Assembly: GCF_000966195.1 (NCBI RefSeq)
Contig: NZ_LAHL01000001.1
Span: 58,199 to 122,198, forward strand
From: Domibacillus robiginosus
GTDB taxonomy: Bacteria; Bacillota; Bacilli; Bacillales; Domibacillaceae
Direction: 5' to 3'
Length of the DNA stretch: 64,000 nt
Shown here: positions 33,980 through 44,006 of the stretch, in pieces
Position numbering within the stretch: the first letter of the stretch is position 1
Layout of the letters: each line of letters begins with the position of its first letter
Position numbers and translations under genes: made by a program
The notes under the pieces: generated by a model
Databases searched by the model: none
What the model saw: only the letters and a program-made list of their open reading frames with translations
Told to the model about the DNA's origin: nothing

Positions 33980-35078
33980 GTGGAAACTATTTCATTGAGG
34001 TTAGAGCTGATGAAACCAACGGAAACACAGAAACAGATGTATCAAAAAATGACGGAATTAAACACTTCTTTCTCAAACTGGCTGCTACGTTATGAAGAAC
34101 TATCTAAAGCAACGTCTAAGGTCTACAAGATTTTTTCTCAAGAAAAACTACCTTCGGCAGTAGTGAATCAGACCATCCGTGAAGTGAAATCCAAGAAAAA
34201 GAATCAAAAAGCAAAAACGTTTCGCCGTTTCTGGTGTGGTTTTAATAATCAAAACCTCGCTATCGAAAAGGAAAACGGTTTATATAAGTTGTCTTTCCCT
34301 ACGTTAGAAAAGAGAATTGGGGTGCCGGTTATCGCAGAAGTATACCAGCAGCACTGGCTAGATAAAATTCTTTCCGGGCAGGCAAAACAAGGAGCCGCTG
34401 AGCTGTATGAGAAAAAAGGCAGGTGGTATGTCTCACTTTCTATTTCGTTTGAGCCAAAACGAGCTGCTTCTTCTTCAAAAGTAATGGGCATCGATGTAGG
34501 GCTGAACTATTTAGCTGTTGCCTCGGTTGGTACGAAAACGCTCTTCTTTCGCGGAAACGAGGCTGCTTTCATTCGAAGAACTTTTTCTTCAAGAAGAAAA
34601 AAGTTAGGAAAGCTAAAGCTTCTCTCCGTTATTAAAAAATCCAAAAACAAAGAATCACAGTGGATGAAAAACCTAAATCATAAAATGAGCCGGCAAATCG
34701 TGAATTTTGCTGCAGAGAGCGGTGTTCGCTGCATTCGAATGTAAGATTTTACAGGCATTCGCCGTAAAGCCAAATCAAAAAAAGAAGCTGGAAGAAATCT
34801 GCACTCTTGGGGACATACATTATCAGCTTCAGCAGTTTATTGAATACAAAGCCAAAATGGCTGGTATTCAAGTTGAATATGTCAGTCCACATCACACTTC
34901 CCAAACGTGTAAATGTGGTCATGTAGACAAAAAGAATCGAAAAAGACACACATTTGCGTGTGTCAAATGCCAGTATACACTTCATGCTGATGCGAATGCG
35001 GCCATTAATATTTTGAAAGCCATCAGCGGCCTTTCAAAAAAGAAAACAAGCAAGCAGCTTAACCTAGTCCTGTGGTAA
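33980..35078 (+). pseudogene. TnpB with stop at the catalytic Glu and a 4-base duplication
   Basis: GTG 33980 (AAAGGAGG upstream) starts METISLRLELMKPTETQKQM. RuvC-I is intact (VMGIDVGLNYLAV). At 34742 TAA stands where relatives have GAA in RMEDLTGIR, so the catalytic Glu codon itself became a stop. After it the frame continues DFTGIRRKAKSKKEAGRNLH until about 34813, where ACAT is repeated (GACATACATTATC) and shifts the frame to HYQLQQFIEYKAKMAGIQVE. The zinc ribbon (CKCGHVDKKNRKRHTFACVK, CQYTLHADANAAINIL) and RuvC-III Asp remain. As read, it cannot cut DNA. Confidence 0.88.
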
Positions 35079-35272
35079 CAGCAGGACCGCCTGTAAGGTA
35101 CAGGGATGCCAAAGGCATACAAAACGAAGCAGGACGGGCTGATGACACCGCCCTTAACTGAAGGCGAGTCCCCAACAGAAATGGATAGTGGACGGTTTCG
35201 CACTTCAGAATCCCACCCGTTTCACCGCAAGGTGAAGGGCTTGCGGCTTCAGCCGTGGGAGTGTCAAAAACA
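35079..35272 (+). ncRNA. Putative omega RNA / right end of the TnpB element
   Basis: Downstream of tnpB is about 190 bases rich in GC hairpins compared with surroundings (AAGGTACAGGGATGCCAAAG; GGTTTCGCACTTCAGAATCC; GGTGAAGGGCTTGCGGCTTC). In TnpB systems the guide (omega) RNA is made from the 3' end of tnpB and this right end. Boundaries and expression are inferred. Confidence 0.4.
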
Positions 35273-35468
35273 GGCACAGCAATAGCTAAAAAGCCTGACT
35301 CCTGTAAAATACAGAAACCAGGCTGCCATATAAATTTGGAACTTTTTATCATCTGCTGATCAGAGACGTGGCCAGTCTTTTTATCTGGTTTTAATCGGTC
35401 ACTTCAGAGTGGTTTAAAAATGGGTTCGCCTAGGCTGTACTATCTAAAAAAAGGCGTGGCAATTTATC

Positions 35469-36395
35469 TTATTTGGCAGATTCTTCGGTTATTGCACCTG
35501 AGTCAGTGGCTTTCTCATCCTCAGAAGATGTTTCTTCTGTTTTAAAAGCATCCTTAAAGTCTTCACCTACAACTTTAACTTCTGCCGATTTCATCTCTTC
35601 GTCAATCTTTTTTTGGATGGCAATATCATCTAGTTTGGATTTTTTTAGTTCTTCGCTCAGTTGATCTTTCATTTTACCAAACGATTCTTTTTCTTTTTGC
35701 TCGGTGATTTTAATAATATGATAACCGAACTGGGTTTTAACCGGTGCACTTACCTGGTTTACTTTGAGTTTGCTGAGTGCTGCTGTGAATTCAGGAACAA
35801 ACTGTCCACGTGCTGAGTTATCAATCCAGCCGAGGCTGCCACCTTTTTCTGCTGAAGCAGTATCTGACGAATACTCTTTTGCAAGATCTTCAAATTTGCT
35901 TCCCTTTGCAAGTTTTTGCTTAACTTCGGCTGCTTTCTTTTCATCTGCAACCAAAATATGGCTTACATTGATTTCAGGCTGCCATGTATTATAGAATTCT
36001 TTTAACTCTTTATCTGTTACTTTTACGTCAGCAAAGGCTGCTTTTTCACGCAAAATCTCCAACTTAAGATATTCTTTTAAACCTTCTTCATCCATTCCAC
36101 TTTGAGAAAGAGCCGTTTCATATTGATCGCCAAGCTCTTTTTTTAAGTCTTTGATTTTAGCTTCAACCTCTTCGTCTGTTACCTCATACTTTTCAGCGAG
36201 TACTTTTTTTTGCATTAATTCTTGCAGTGTCTGTTCCATCTGAGCTTCATATTTAGTTTTCATTTCAGCGTATAGCTCAGATGTAGTGACATCTCCAGCT
36301 TTAGAGTTAGCTACCGCTTTGTCCTCGGCTCCATTACAGCCTGAAAGTGCGAAAACCCCTGTTGCTATTGAAAGAGGCAGCAACCATTTCTTCAT
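35469..36395 (-). CDS. prsA: PrsA-type foldase lipoprotein (parvulin)
   Basis: A 308-residue lipoprotein: signal MKKWLLPLSIATGVFALSGC with lipidated Cys-20, an N-terminal chaperone part (ELYAEMKTKYEAQMEQTLQE, then QKKVLAEKYEVTDEEV), a parvulin domain (INVSHILVADEKKAAEVKQK; SSDTASAEKGGSLGWIDNSA; APVKTQFGYHIIKITEQKEK) and an acidic Ser/Glu tail. It folds exported proteins outside the membrane. ATG 36395 is chosen because it opens the signal peptide; the frame upstream of it has no signal. Second copies of prsA are common on large bacillar plasmids. Confidence 0.93.
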   Translation of the reverse strand: MKKWLLPLSIATGVFALSGCNGAEDKAVANSKAGDVTTSELYAEMKTKYEAQMEQTLQELMQKKVLAEKYEVTDEEVEAKIKDLKKELGDQYETALSQSGMDEEGLKEYLKLEILREKAAFADVKVTDKELKEFYNTWQPEINVSHILVADEKKAAEVKQKLAKGSKFEDLAKEYSSDTASAEKGGSLGWIDNSARGQFVPEFTAALSKLKVNQVSAPVKTQFGYHIIKITEQKEKESFGKMKDQLSEELKKSKLDDIAIQKKIDEEMKSAEVKVVGEDFKDAFKTEETSSEDEKATDSGAITEESAK

Positions 36396-37071
36396 TCCTA
36401 TTAACAACTCCCTGATTAACAGCTGTTCCTTTTGCAGGCCAGCACTATATAGTCTAAACACCAAAGTAACTATAACATATTTTCGGCGGGAATAAGAGTC
36501 CTTCATTAAAGGAGGGGAGGGGAAAATATGTAGTGATTGCAGGCTGATCCGAACAAGAAATTCCATTATGTTACGATAGGACCCTTTTTGGGGAGTGAGA
36601 TTAAACACTTAGCGCCAATGAAAAATCAAAGGTTTATGGTGCGTAAGTATTTAAAAATTCTGCTTTTTTAATTAGCTATCTGCTCCGAAAAGAAATAGCT
36701 TGTTGTGGTTGAGGCGAACTTTGTGAGTTTGCCGCTCTGTTCGGCTACAGATCAAAAACAAGATGGTAATTGAATGATGGTGGGAATACTGCTCACGTGA
36801 TTCTTTTTATCACATTTTTCCGTTTAAGAGATTTTTTCTGATTATTGTAAACTATAACGTTTTTATTACTTAACTGTGCAATGTTTACCAATTATTGATA
36901 AATAAATTGTGTATTATTACAAAAAGATGTCAAAGCAGAAGAAAAACGAAAATTTGTAATATAGCTTTAAAACTATTTATGTTTAATTTTGTTATGATTA
37001 TCCCTGTAAGGAAAAAATAGAGAAATAGAGAAGTAGATAGATAAATCTTATAAGACTGTGGGAGGTCTATG
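36396..37071. other. Divergent intergenic region, no gene
   Basis: Promoters of prsA (left, minus strand) and of the SLH protein (right) must lie here. For the latter TATGAT near 36993 is a possible -10. No repeats or hairpins stand out. Confidence 0.35.
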
Positions 37072-38100
37072 GTGAACCGTTTTAAGAAAGCACTGGTTAT
37101 GTTTATGGCAGCTGTTATGTTCTTGACACTTTCCCCGGTGGGGTCTTTCAAGACAGAAGCAGCATCTACTGGAGAGTCAATTATTGATTATGGGAAAAAG
37201 TTTATGGGTGTCCCATATGTCTTTGGTGGAACAACACCAAGTGGATTTGATTGTTCAGGATTTACTCAGTACATCTATAAAAATGCAGCAGGGATTTCTA
37301 TTCCACGTACAACAGATCAGCAATACAACATTGGTACAGCAGTTTCAAAAAGCGATTTACAGGTAGGCGATCTTGTATTCTTTAAAAATACATATAAAGC
37401 AGGGATCTCACATGTAGGTGTGTATGCCGGCGGCAATATGGTATTGAATGCAACATCAAGCCAGGGAATTGCGCTTGTCTCTCTTAGCAATACTTATTGG
37501 GGACCAAGATACGCAGGTGCGAAACGTGTAATAAAAGAAGCGGCTGAACCAGTTACTGTTACTCCGTCTTGGTTTACAGACGTACCGAAAACAGAGGCAA
37601 CATACACAGCGATTAAAACGCTGACAGATAAAGAAGTCATCAACGGATTTGAAGATTACACATTCCGCCCGGACGCAAAAGTAACACGCGGTCAGGCAGC
37701 GGCAATCATGAACCGTGTACTTGGCTTGAAGCCAGAAGTCATGAGCCACTTTAAAGATGTGCCGAAAACATATCGTTTCGCTTACGATATTGCCGCGATT
37801 CGTGAAGCAGGCATCATCACGGGATTTGACGATAAAACGTTCCGTCCGGAAGAAGAAATGACACGTAACGAAATGGCCGCTATTATTCAGCGCGCATTCG
37901 ATCTGAAAATGTCTCAAACTGCGGCTGCGAGTGTAAAATACTCTGACGTTCGTGCAGACCATTGGGCGTACGAAGGCATTGTAACAATGGCTTCAATCGA
38001 CAGAACAGGCCTTTTCCAAGGCGATAAGTTCTACGGAACACATCTTGCAACACGCGAAGCGTTTACGGTTGCAATCTATAATGCTAAGAATGCAAATTAA
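37072..38100 (+). CDS. S-layer-anchored NlpC/P60 endopeptidase
   Basis: About 342 residues. Signal peptide (ALVMFMAAVMFLTLSPVGSF), then an NlpC/P60 domain ([20 protein letters not shown] with catalytic Cys; GISHVGVYAGGNMVLNATSS with His), then three SLH repeats beginning SWFTDVPKTEATYTAIKTLT, VMSHFKDVPKTYRFAYDIAA and SVKYSDVRADHWAYEGIVTM, with FRPDAKVTRGQAAAIMNRVL typical. SLH repeats bind pyruvylated wall polymer, so the enzyme stays on the cell surface. GTG 37072 gives a better spacing from GGAGG than ATG 37069. Catalytic domain resembles the one at 30273. Confidence 0.93.
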   Translation: MNRFKKALVMFMAAVMFLTLSPVGSFKTEAASTGESIIDYGKKFMGVPYVFGGTTPSGFDCSGFTQYIYKNAAGISIPRTTDQQYNIGTAVSKSDLQVGDLVFFKNTYKAGISHVGVYAGGNMVLNATSSQGIALVSLSNTYWGPRYAGAKRVIKEAAEPVTVTPSWFTDVPKTEATYTAIKTLTDKEVINGFEDYTFRPDAKVTRGQAAAIMNRVLGLKPEVMSHFKDVPKTYRFAYDIAAIREAGIITGFDDKTFRPEEEMTRNEMAAIIQRAFDLKMSQTAAASVKYSDVRADHWAYEGIVTMASIDRTGLFQGDKFYGTHLATREAFTVAIYNAKNAN

Positions 38101-38143
38101 TAAAAACAAGCTCCAGTTCAATCGAATGGGAGCTTGTTTTTAT
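38101..38143 (+). terminator. Terminator after the SLH protein
   Basis: AAAAACAAGCTCC and GGGAGCTTGTTTTT form a long stem ending in T-rich DNA. Confidence 0.9.
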
Positions 38144-38306
38144 TTTATTTTGAGAGCAAATCATCCAAGTAGCTAAAAATACTTTCTTATAGACTTTTCG
38201 AGCAGGAAAGTCTGTAACATCTATACCCATCCTTATTTATTCTTCAAACGGTGTTTGACTTAAATACACAAGATAGAAATTGGACATCAAAGTAAGAAAA
38301 TTCACC

Positions 38307-38344
38307 TACAAAAAAAGTTGTCTCTTGGAATAGACAACTTTTTC
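38307..38344. terminator. Bidirectional terminator after the P1B-4 ATPase
   Basis: AAAAAGTTGTCT and AGACAACTTTTT form a 12-base stem around CTTGGAAT, with T runs in both directions. It lies just after the ATPase gene on the minus strand. Confidence 0.9.
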
Positions 38345-38352
38345 TGTAGGTA

Positions 38353-40359
38353 TTATCTAGTACGATAAGCTAATAATCGTAATGCATTAAAAACCACAAT
38401 TAAAGTAGAACCTTCATGAATAAGAACAGCTAAACCAATACCAGCAAAATTAAACACCGTTGCAGGGATTAGAAAAGCAGTGACACCTAGACTTACCCAT
38501 AAATTTTGTTTAATGATACCTTTGCTTTTCCGACTAAGTGCAATCGCAAAGGGCAAATCCTCTAAGTTATCTGCCATCAGTGCTATATCAGCAGTTTCTA
38601 ATGCTACGTCAGATCCTGCAGCACCCATTGCAATTCCTACCGTGCTTTTAGTCATTGCTGGCGCATCATTCACACCGTCCCCAACCATTGCCACTTTGTT
38701 TTCCTGCTGTCTAAGCTTTTCTATAGCATTCACTTTATCCTCTGGTAACAAACCACCCCAGGCGTCTGTTATTCCTATCTCTTTAGCAACATTATCCGCT
38801 ACACGTTGATTATCACCAGTCAACATAATCATTCGCTTTATTCCGATATTCTTTAAGTTTGTTATAATATCTTTTGCGTTTTTTCTAGGTGTATCCATTA
38901 CACCTATTATACCTAAGAAAGTATTGCCTTTCCTAACAATCATCGCAGTATTCCCATTAGATTCTAGTTTTTCTAAAGCTGAAGTTAATTCTTTGGGTAT
39001 GGAAACAGAAAGATCCTCCTCAAATAAACCTCTATTTCCTATATATATTTCTTCACCTTTCCATTTTGCCTTTACACCTCTACCAGTAATTGCTTCAAGT
39101 GCTGAGGCCTCTTCTACTGAATTCTCACCAAGTCTTTTAGTTGCTCCTGTTACGATAGCTGCAGCTAAAGGGTGATCACTTAGTTTTTCGACAGCTAAGG
39201 TAGCGGTAAGAAGTTCCTCACTTTTAACATTTTGATAGGGAACCACTTCTGTTAACTTTGGTTTACCTTCTGTTAATGTTCCAGTCTTGTCAAAGGCAAC
39301 CGCTGTTAGTTCTCCTAAATCTTCCAAAGGACTGCCACCCTTAACTAAAACACCGGCACGTGCAGCCCGAGCCACTCCACTTAAAACGGCACTAGGAGTT
39401 GAAATAGCAAGTGCGCAGGGACTGGCGGCAACCAATACAGCCATGGCTCTATAGAAGCTTTCGCTAAATGTTTCGTCAATAACCAAAAAAGCAAATAGCA
39501 GCAACACAACCAGTCCCAATACGGAAGGAACAAAATATTTTTCAAATTTATCGGTAAAGAGCTGTGTTGGTGACTTTTGCGCTTCTGTTTCATTAACGAG
39601 TTTAATTAACCGTGCTAAAGTCGAATCTTTTGATTCCTTTATCACTTTTATTTCTAACACATTTGAACCATTTATTGTACCAGAGAACACCCTGTTTTCA
39701 GAAGGGGGCATCTTGTCTTGAAAGTCTATTGATGCATTTTCAATCGGATATTTGTCAACTGGAATACTCTCGCCTGTAATCGGTGCCTGATTAACACTGC
39801 TTTTTCCTTTTATCACCACTCCGTCAGCTGATATTGTACTGTTAGGCTTAACAATAACGATGTCACCTAATTGTAATTCTTCAACAGGAATCTCCTTCTG
39901 TTGATCACCTTTGCGTACGATCGCTGTTTTAGGTGCCATATCAGTAAGTGCAGCAATTGATTTTCGGGCTTTATTTAAGGCGAAATGTTCTAATGCATGT
40001 CCTAGACTAAATAAAAATAATAATAAGGCGCCTTCTGCCCATTCTCCAAGAATAGCAGCGCCTATAGCTGCTAAAAGCATTAAGAAATCAATTTCAAATC
40101 CGCCTTTTGCTACAGTCCCAATAGCTTCTTTTGCTGTGTAATAACCTCCGAAAAAGTAAGCACCAATGTAAAATACTAAACTCACCCACTCAGGTGTTCC
40201 TCCAATGAAGCTTAGTATAAATCCAATCCCTAATAGCACACCTGAGAGAACAGAAAATATAAGCTCTGTATTAGGACCGAAAACTCCACCATGTTCATGG
40301 TCGTGTTCGTATTCCTTGTGTTGATCGCTAGAGGTATGCTCGTTGGTTTTATTCTCCAT
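38353..40359 (-). CDS. P1B-4-type metal-transporting ATPase
   Basis: A 668-residue P-type pump. The N-terminus is His/Asp/Glu-rich (EYEHDHEHGG) with no CxxC heavy-metal domain. The metal motif in the membrane is SPC (VAASPCALAIS, near residue 314); the phosphorylation site is [21 protein letters not shown]-type loop [13 protein letters not shown]; hinge GDGVNDAPAM; last helices carry FAGIGLAVLIHEGSTLIVVF. SPC plus HEGST defines P1B-4, the CoaT/PfeT group, which exports Fe(II), Co(II) or similar. GGAGGGTG lies before the ATG. Specificity cannot be fixed from sequence. It ends at its own terminator. Confidence 0.92.
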   Translation of the reverse strand: MENKTNEHTSSDQHKEYEHDHEHGGVFGPNTELIFSVLSGVLLGIGFILSFIGGTPEWVSLVFYIGAYFFGGYYTAKEAIGTVAKGGFEIDFLMLLAAIGAAILGEWAEGALLLFLFSLGHALEHFALNKARKSIAALTDMAPKTAIVRKGDQQKEIPVEELQLGDIVIVKPNSTISADGVVIKGKSSVNQAPITGESIPVDKYPIENASIDFQDKMPPSENRVFSGTINGSNVLEIKVIKESKDSTLARLIKLVNETEAQKSPTQLFTDKFEKYFVPSVLGLVVLLLFAFLVIDETFSESFYRAMAVLVAASPCALAISTPSAVLSGVARAARAGVLVKGGSPLEDLGELTAVAFDKTGTLTEGKPKLTEVVPYQNVKSEELLTATLAVEKLSDHPLAAAIVTGATKRLGENSVEEASALEAITGRGVKAKWKGEEIYIGNRGLFEEDLSVSIPKELTSALEKLESNGNTAMIVRKGNTFLGIIGVMDTPRKNAKDIITNLKNIGIKRMIMLTGDNQRVADNVAKEIGITDAWGGLLPEDKVNAIEKLRQQENKVAMVGDGVNDAPAMTKSTVGIAMGAAGSDVALETADIALMADNLEDLPFAIALSRKSKGIIKQNLWVSLGVTAFLIPATVFNFAGIGLAVLIHEGSTLIVVFNALRLLAYRTR

Positions 40360-40552
40360 ATTTTATCACCCTCCATCATTAGGGAACCAAGACATTTTAT
40401 AATGTTAAACACCCACCTCTCAGTTGAGTGCAAAGAGATCAGTGCTACCCTAGTGAGTTTATCCCCCATATGTTTCCCTTAATGATTAAAGTTAAACAGA
40501 ATTCCAGGCGCCAGCAAGAAAAACCGTTTTCTTTAAAATTTGAACTAAAGTG

Positions 40553-40760
40553 AGCGCCTAACCCCTTCAAAATCTCCGATTTAATGGGAGTTAGGCGCTA
40601 AGGTCTTTGTTCTCCCTGTTCTTCTCTCTATTTTTTATAATGTCGATTGTTGCTCTGCCTGTCGTTAAAATCATGTAACTCCGGCTCCAAAATAAAGTTT
40701 CAAATGAAAAGGAAACAGGCAGCTTTCGGTTCAAAATCGAACCGAAAGCTGCCTGTTTTT
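40553..40760 (-). mobile_element. IS200-type remnant between two hairpins
   Basis: About 30 codons on the minus strand (ETLFWSRSYMILTTGRATID, IIKNREKN) look like the C-terminal part of a Y1 (IS200) transposase. They lie between a hairpin with arms AGCGCCTAACCCC/GGGAGTTAGGCGCT (about 40553-40603) and a 17-base perfect hairpin CAGGCAGCTTTCGGTTC/GAACCGAAAGCTGCCTG (40709-40748) followed by T5. The hairpins could be the element's ends or a terminator. Too short to be active. Confidence 0.5.
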
Positions 40761-40885
40761 GTGTGAAAAATGTAAAGGCATAAGTTTTTCAATGCCCTCT
40801 TAATTACTCGGCTCTTTTCTATGGCGTTAAAATATATTTTAATTGAACAATTTCTAGCAGGAAGCTATGATCATTTTTAAATAAT

Positions 40886-41416
40886 TTATGGTTTTACTTT
40901 TTCAAAAAGGGCTCTTACCTGCTCTTCTTTCACTAATCCTCCAGTGATAATATCTACTATTTCTCCTTCAGGACTGATCATAAAGGTGACTGGAAGTGGG
41001 TTTACATTATAGGCTTTCTGGACTTCTTTACCTTTGTCAATCGGAATTGGAAACGTTAATTCATATTGTTCCGCGAATGTTTTCACCTGAAATTCTGATT
41101 CGCCTACGTTAACGGCCAGGATTTCTACCTGACCTTTATATTCTTTTGACAATTTCTCCATGTGTGGCATTTCTTTTTTACATGGCTCGCACCATGTACC
41201 CCAAAAATTCAAGAATACACCCTTACCTTTGTAATCTGAAAGCTGGTGTTGTTTTCCAGACAAATCGGTTAAAACAAAATCTGGAGCCTTGTCTCCTGCC
41301 TGCAGTGTGCCACGGGTTTCTTTTGTTAAGTTGCTGTATAAGGTATAACACACAGCAACTCCTAACACAGCCAAAATCAGAACACGAGTGATGCGTCTTC
41401 TCTTCTTTTTCTCCAA
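40886..41416 (-). CDS. resA: ResA-type thiol-disulfide oxidoreductase
   Basis: A 176-residue membrane-anchored thioredoxin. One N-terminal helix (VLILAVLGVAVCYTLYSNL), then a thioredoxin fold with active site WGTWCEPCKKEMP (Cys near 76 and 79), the CEPC form typical of ResA, and cis-Pro in NVNPLPVTFMIS. It reduces the CXXCH cysteines of apocytochrome c on the outer face so haem can be attached by ResBC. The acidic residue between the thiols and the length match ResA. It is separate from resB-resC here (about 11 kb apart and opposite strand), while in B. subtilis they form one operon. Confidence 0.92.
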   Translation of the reverse strand: MEKKKRRRITRVLILAVLGVAVCYTLYSNLTKETRGTLQAGDKAPDFVLTDLSGKQHQLSDYKGKGVFLNFWGTWCEPCKKEMPHMEKLSKEYKGQVEILAVNVGESEFQVKTFAEQYELTFPIPIDKGKEVQKAYNVNPLPVTFMISPEGEIVDIITGGLVKEEQVRALFEKVKP

Positions 41417-41498
41417 GATCTCTTCTCCTTTATCGAAGATCCGAATGTGTATTGTATCTTGGCCCCCTTTAATTAAACAAAAAGGGGGCGGAAGGGGG

Positions 41499-43613
41499 TC
41501 AGTTGTATTTTGTTTTCATTAAGCGCATCGAGTTTAGAACCACGATTAATGTGGAGCCCACGTCAGCAAAAATGGCCATCCATAATGTCAGCCAACCTGG
41601 AATAATTAAAAGCAGCGCAAGTAATTTCAATCCAAAGGCAAACGTGATGTTTTGTTTAATCACATTCAGTGTTTTGCGGCTTAGGGCAATGGTGTAAGGC
41701 AGTTTCTCCAAATCATCCGCCATTAAAGCAATATCAGCAGTTTCAAGGGCTGTATCCGTTCCAGCGCCGCCCATCGCGATCCCAACCGTTGCACTTGCCA
41801 GCGCCGGGGCATCGTTAATGCCATCACCGATCATCGCCACTTTGCTATACTGTTCCCGAAGTGATTTGATAGCTTCAAGTTTGTCCTGCGGCATTAATTC
41901 TGCTTTGACATCACTTAATCCGAGCTGGGTGCCAATGGCTTTTCCCGTCGCTTGATTGTCGCCCGTCAGCATAACTGTTTTCTCAACTCCAAGTTTCTGC
42001 AGCTTTTGAATAATGGATAAACTGCTTTTCCGTACCTGGTCAGCTACAGCTAAATAGCCTTTTACTTCTTCTTGGGTTCCGACAAGCATGACCGTTTTTC
42101 CCTGTGATTGCAGGTCGGTAATTTGATTTTGGACATCCTCCGGAATGGAAAGCATTTCTTCGAACAATTTGGGGCTGCCAATATAATAAACGGTTTTGTT
42201 TATAACAGCTTTGGCGCCTTTTCCGGTGTAGGATTGAAAATCTTCAGCCGTGTACTCAGCTGCTTTTTCTTTTGCTGCTTTGCGAAGAATAGCAGAGGCC
42301 AAAGGATGCTGCGAGAAAGTTTCGATCGCCGCAGAAATAGCCAAAATGTCATTTTTACTCATATTTGATAAGGAAGCAATGTTGGTGACTTCTGGTTTTC
42401 CTTCTGTCAGCGTACCTGTTTTATCAAACGCCACGACTTTCAAACGGCCAGTTTCTTCCAAGTGAATGCCGCCTTTGATCAACACGCCGTTTTTAGCGGC
42501 ATGGCCAATAGCTGTAACAATTGCCACAGGGGTAGAGATAACCAGTGCACAAGGGCAGCCCACAACAAGGACCGCAAGTCCGCGGTAAATCCATTCCGGC
42601 CATTCGCCTCCCATCAATAGGGGAGGAATAACAGCAACTAACAAAGCGATAATCATAACAGCTGGTGTATAATATTTCGCAAATTTATCGACAAACTGCT
42701 GAGAAGGGGCGCGTTCTGCCTGCGCTTCTTCTACTAAATGAATGATTTTGGCAATCGTTGTATCTTCTGCGAGTTTCGTTACACGTACTTCTAAGAAGCC
42801 TTCTTCATTTAATGACCCAGCAAACACTTCATCGCCTGTTGCTTTATGAACAGGAATCGATTCACCGGTGATGGCAGCTTGGTTAATGGAAGACTGGCCC
42901 TTTATCACTTCGCCGTCCATTGCGACTTTTTGGCCCGGTTTAATGATCATAATATCGCCGACTTGAATATCTTCTACAGCGATCTCAAATTCTTGCTTTC
43001 CCCGTTTAATAATGGCTGTATCCGGGGCAATATCCATTAGCGAGCGGATGGACTGGCGGGCTTTCTCCATTGAATAGCCTTCTAATGCTTCACTTAAGGC
43101 GAAAAGGAAAACGACGACCGCACCTTCTCCCCATTCGCCAATGATCGCGGCTCCAATGATGGCCACAGTCATAAGGGTTTTCATATCAAATTCAAGCCTG
43201 GTCAGATTTTTTAATCCAACTTTAAATAGATCATATCCGCCAATCAAAATGGAAAGAGCAAAAATCGTGATGGTAGCGGGGCTGCTTTCCCCGGCTGTAA
43301 AGCTGGAGATATAGCCAAATAGTAAAAAGAAGAGGGAGACCATTGTATTTTTGTTTTCACGCTTCTGCCAAAAAGGGATTTTTTCTTCTGTGAGTTTTTG
43401 GCGATCAGGAAAAACTTTAATACCATCAAACGCACCGGCAGCTTCCAGCTGTTCAACGGATGCTTCGCCAACGACGGCAATTTTAGAGGCGCCAAAATTC
43501 AGCTGAACATCTTCCACGGTCTGAATTTCCCGTATATTTTTTTCGAATTTTGCTGCACAGCTCGTGCAGGACAGCCCTTGAAGCCGGTACACATTTTTTG
43601 TTTCGCTCATCAT
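41499..43613 (-). CDS. cadA: CadA, P1B-2 Cd/Zn/Co-exporting ATPase
   Basis: About 704 residues. One N-terminal heavy-metal domain with [12 protein letters not shown] (Cys 16 and 19); membrane metal motif CPC in [13 protein letters not shown] (near residue 352); phosphorylation site [13 protein letters not shown] (near 396); hinge [26 protein letters not shown] in the last helices with the conserved Lys and [11 protein letters not shown]. This is the classical CadA set. ATG 43613 follows GGGAGG by 7 bases and lies just after the cadC stop; an in-frame TTG at 43619 is inside the ribosome site region. Operon cadC-cadA, controlled by CadC. Confidence 0.95.
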   Translation of the reverse strand: MMSETKNVYRLQGLSCTSCAAKFEKNIREIQTVEDVQLNFGASKIAVVGEASVEQLEAAGAFDGIKVFPDRQKLTEEKIPFWQKRENKNTMVSLFFLLFGYISSFTAGESSPATITIFALSILIGGYDLFKVGLKNLTRLEFDMKTLMTVAIIGAAIIGEWGEGAVVVFLFALSEALEGYSMEKARQSIRSLMDIAPDTAIIKRGKQEFEIAVEDIQVGDIMIIKPGQKVAMDGEVIKGQSSINQAAITGESIPVHKATGDEVFAGSLNEEGFLEVRVTKLAEDTTIAKIIHLVEEAQAERAPSQQFVDKFAKYYTPAVMIIALLVAVIPPLLMGGEWPEWIYRGLAVLVVGCPCALVISTPVAIVTAIGHAAKNGVLIKGGIHLEETGRLKVVAFDKTGTLTEGKPEVTNIASLSNMSKNDILAISAAIETFSQHPLASAILRKAAKEKAAEYTAEDFQSYTGKGAKAVINKTVYYIGSPKLFEEMLSIPEDVQNQITDLQSQGKTVMLVGTQEEVKGYLAVADQVRKSSLSIIQKLQKLGVEKTVMLTGDNQATGKAIGTQLGLSDVKAELMPQDKLEAIKSLREQYSKVAMIGDGINDAPALASATVGIAMGGAGTDTALETADIALMADDLEKLPYTIALSRKTLNVIKQNITFAFGLKLLALLLIIPGWLTLWMAIFADVGSTLIVVLNSMRLMKTKYN

Positions 43614-43615
43614 TC

Positions 43616-43987
43616 TCAATCCTCCCTTGAATGTTCAAGCGCAATGCTGACTAACTGATGGACGTGATGGTCCTTTACTGAGTAATACACAAGCTTGCCT
43701 TCTTTACGATATTTTGCGAGTCCCATGTTTCGGAGAAGGCGCAAATGGTGGGACGCTGTAGCTGTAGAAGAACCAATAATCTGAGCCACATCACAAACGC
43801 ATAACTCTTTTTCAAGCGTCAAAGCATAAATAACTTTTAACCGCGTTGCATCAGACATAGCTTTGAACAGTAATTCCACACCATTTACATCATTAATTTT
43901 CGGCTGTACACGTTCTACAACCTCTTCGTTAAAACAAGACGTATCACATGTTTCAGCCGTCTGTGTGCTCTTTGTTTTTTCAGCCAT
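43616..43987 (-). CDS. cadC: CadC, ArsR/SmtB-type metal-sensing repressor
   Basis: A 123-residue winged-helix repressor. The metal site cysteines are present: ETCDTSCF near the N-terminus and ELCVCDVAQ at helix alpha-4; the DNA-reading part is [20 protein letters not shown] with wing [15 protein letters not shown]. Binding of Cd, Pb or Zn releases it from the operator. A sigma-A promoter and two operator-like repeats lie upstream. It overlaps the region just before cadA and is co-transcribed with it. Confidence 0.95.
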   Translation of the reverse strand: MAEKTKSTQTAETCDTSCFNEEVVERVQPKINDVNGVELLFKAMSDATRLKVIYALTLEKELCVCDVAQIIGSSTATASHHLRLLRNMGLAKYRKEGKLVYYSVKDHHVHQLVSIALEHSRED

Positions 43988-44006
43988 TTGTATCTCCTCT
44001 ATTCAT

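Larger units (their letters stand above)
33797..35272 (+). mobile_element. IS200/IS605-type element with only tnpB (IS1341-like)
   Basis: A hairpin-bearing left end (CCCACTTCTTCAGAGGTGGG at about 33819, then GATGAGAGCGAGGTCGAAC) precedes tnpB, and a GC-rich, structured right end (GGTGAAGGGCTTGCGGCTTC, ending near GTGGGAGTGTCAAA at 35265) follows it. No tnpA and no inverted terminal repeats, as expected for this class. Exact ends are estimated. Confidence 0.7.

Noticed and set aside
33980..35078. Cas12-like effector
   Set aside because: The sequence has the compact RuvC and zinc-ribbon pattern of TnpB, IS605-type ends and no CRISPR array.
37456..37962. Minus-strand open frame opposite the SLH protein
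   Set aside because: Cys/Phe/Arg-rich translation of the complement of an SLH gene, with no start signal; a shadow.
38353..40359. Copper-exporting CopA-type ATPase
   Set aside because: The membrane motif is SPC, not CPC, there is no CxxC domain, and HEGST is present, which places it in P1B-4.
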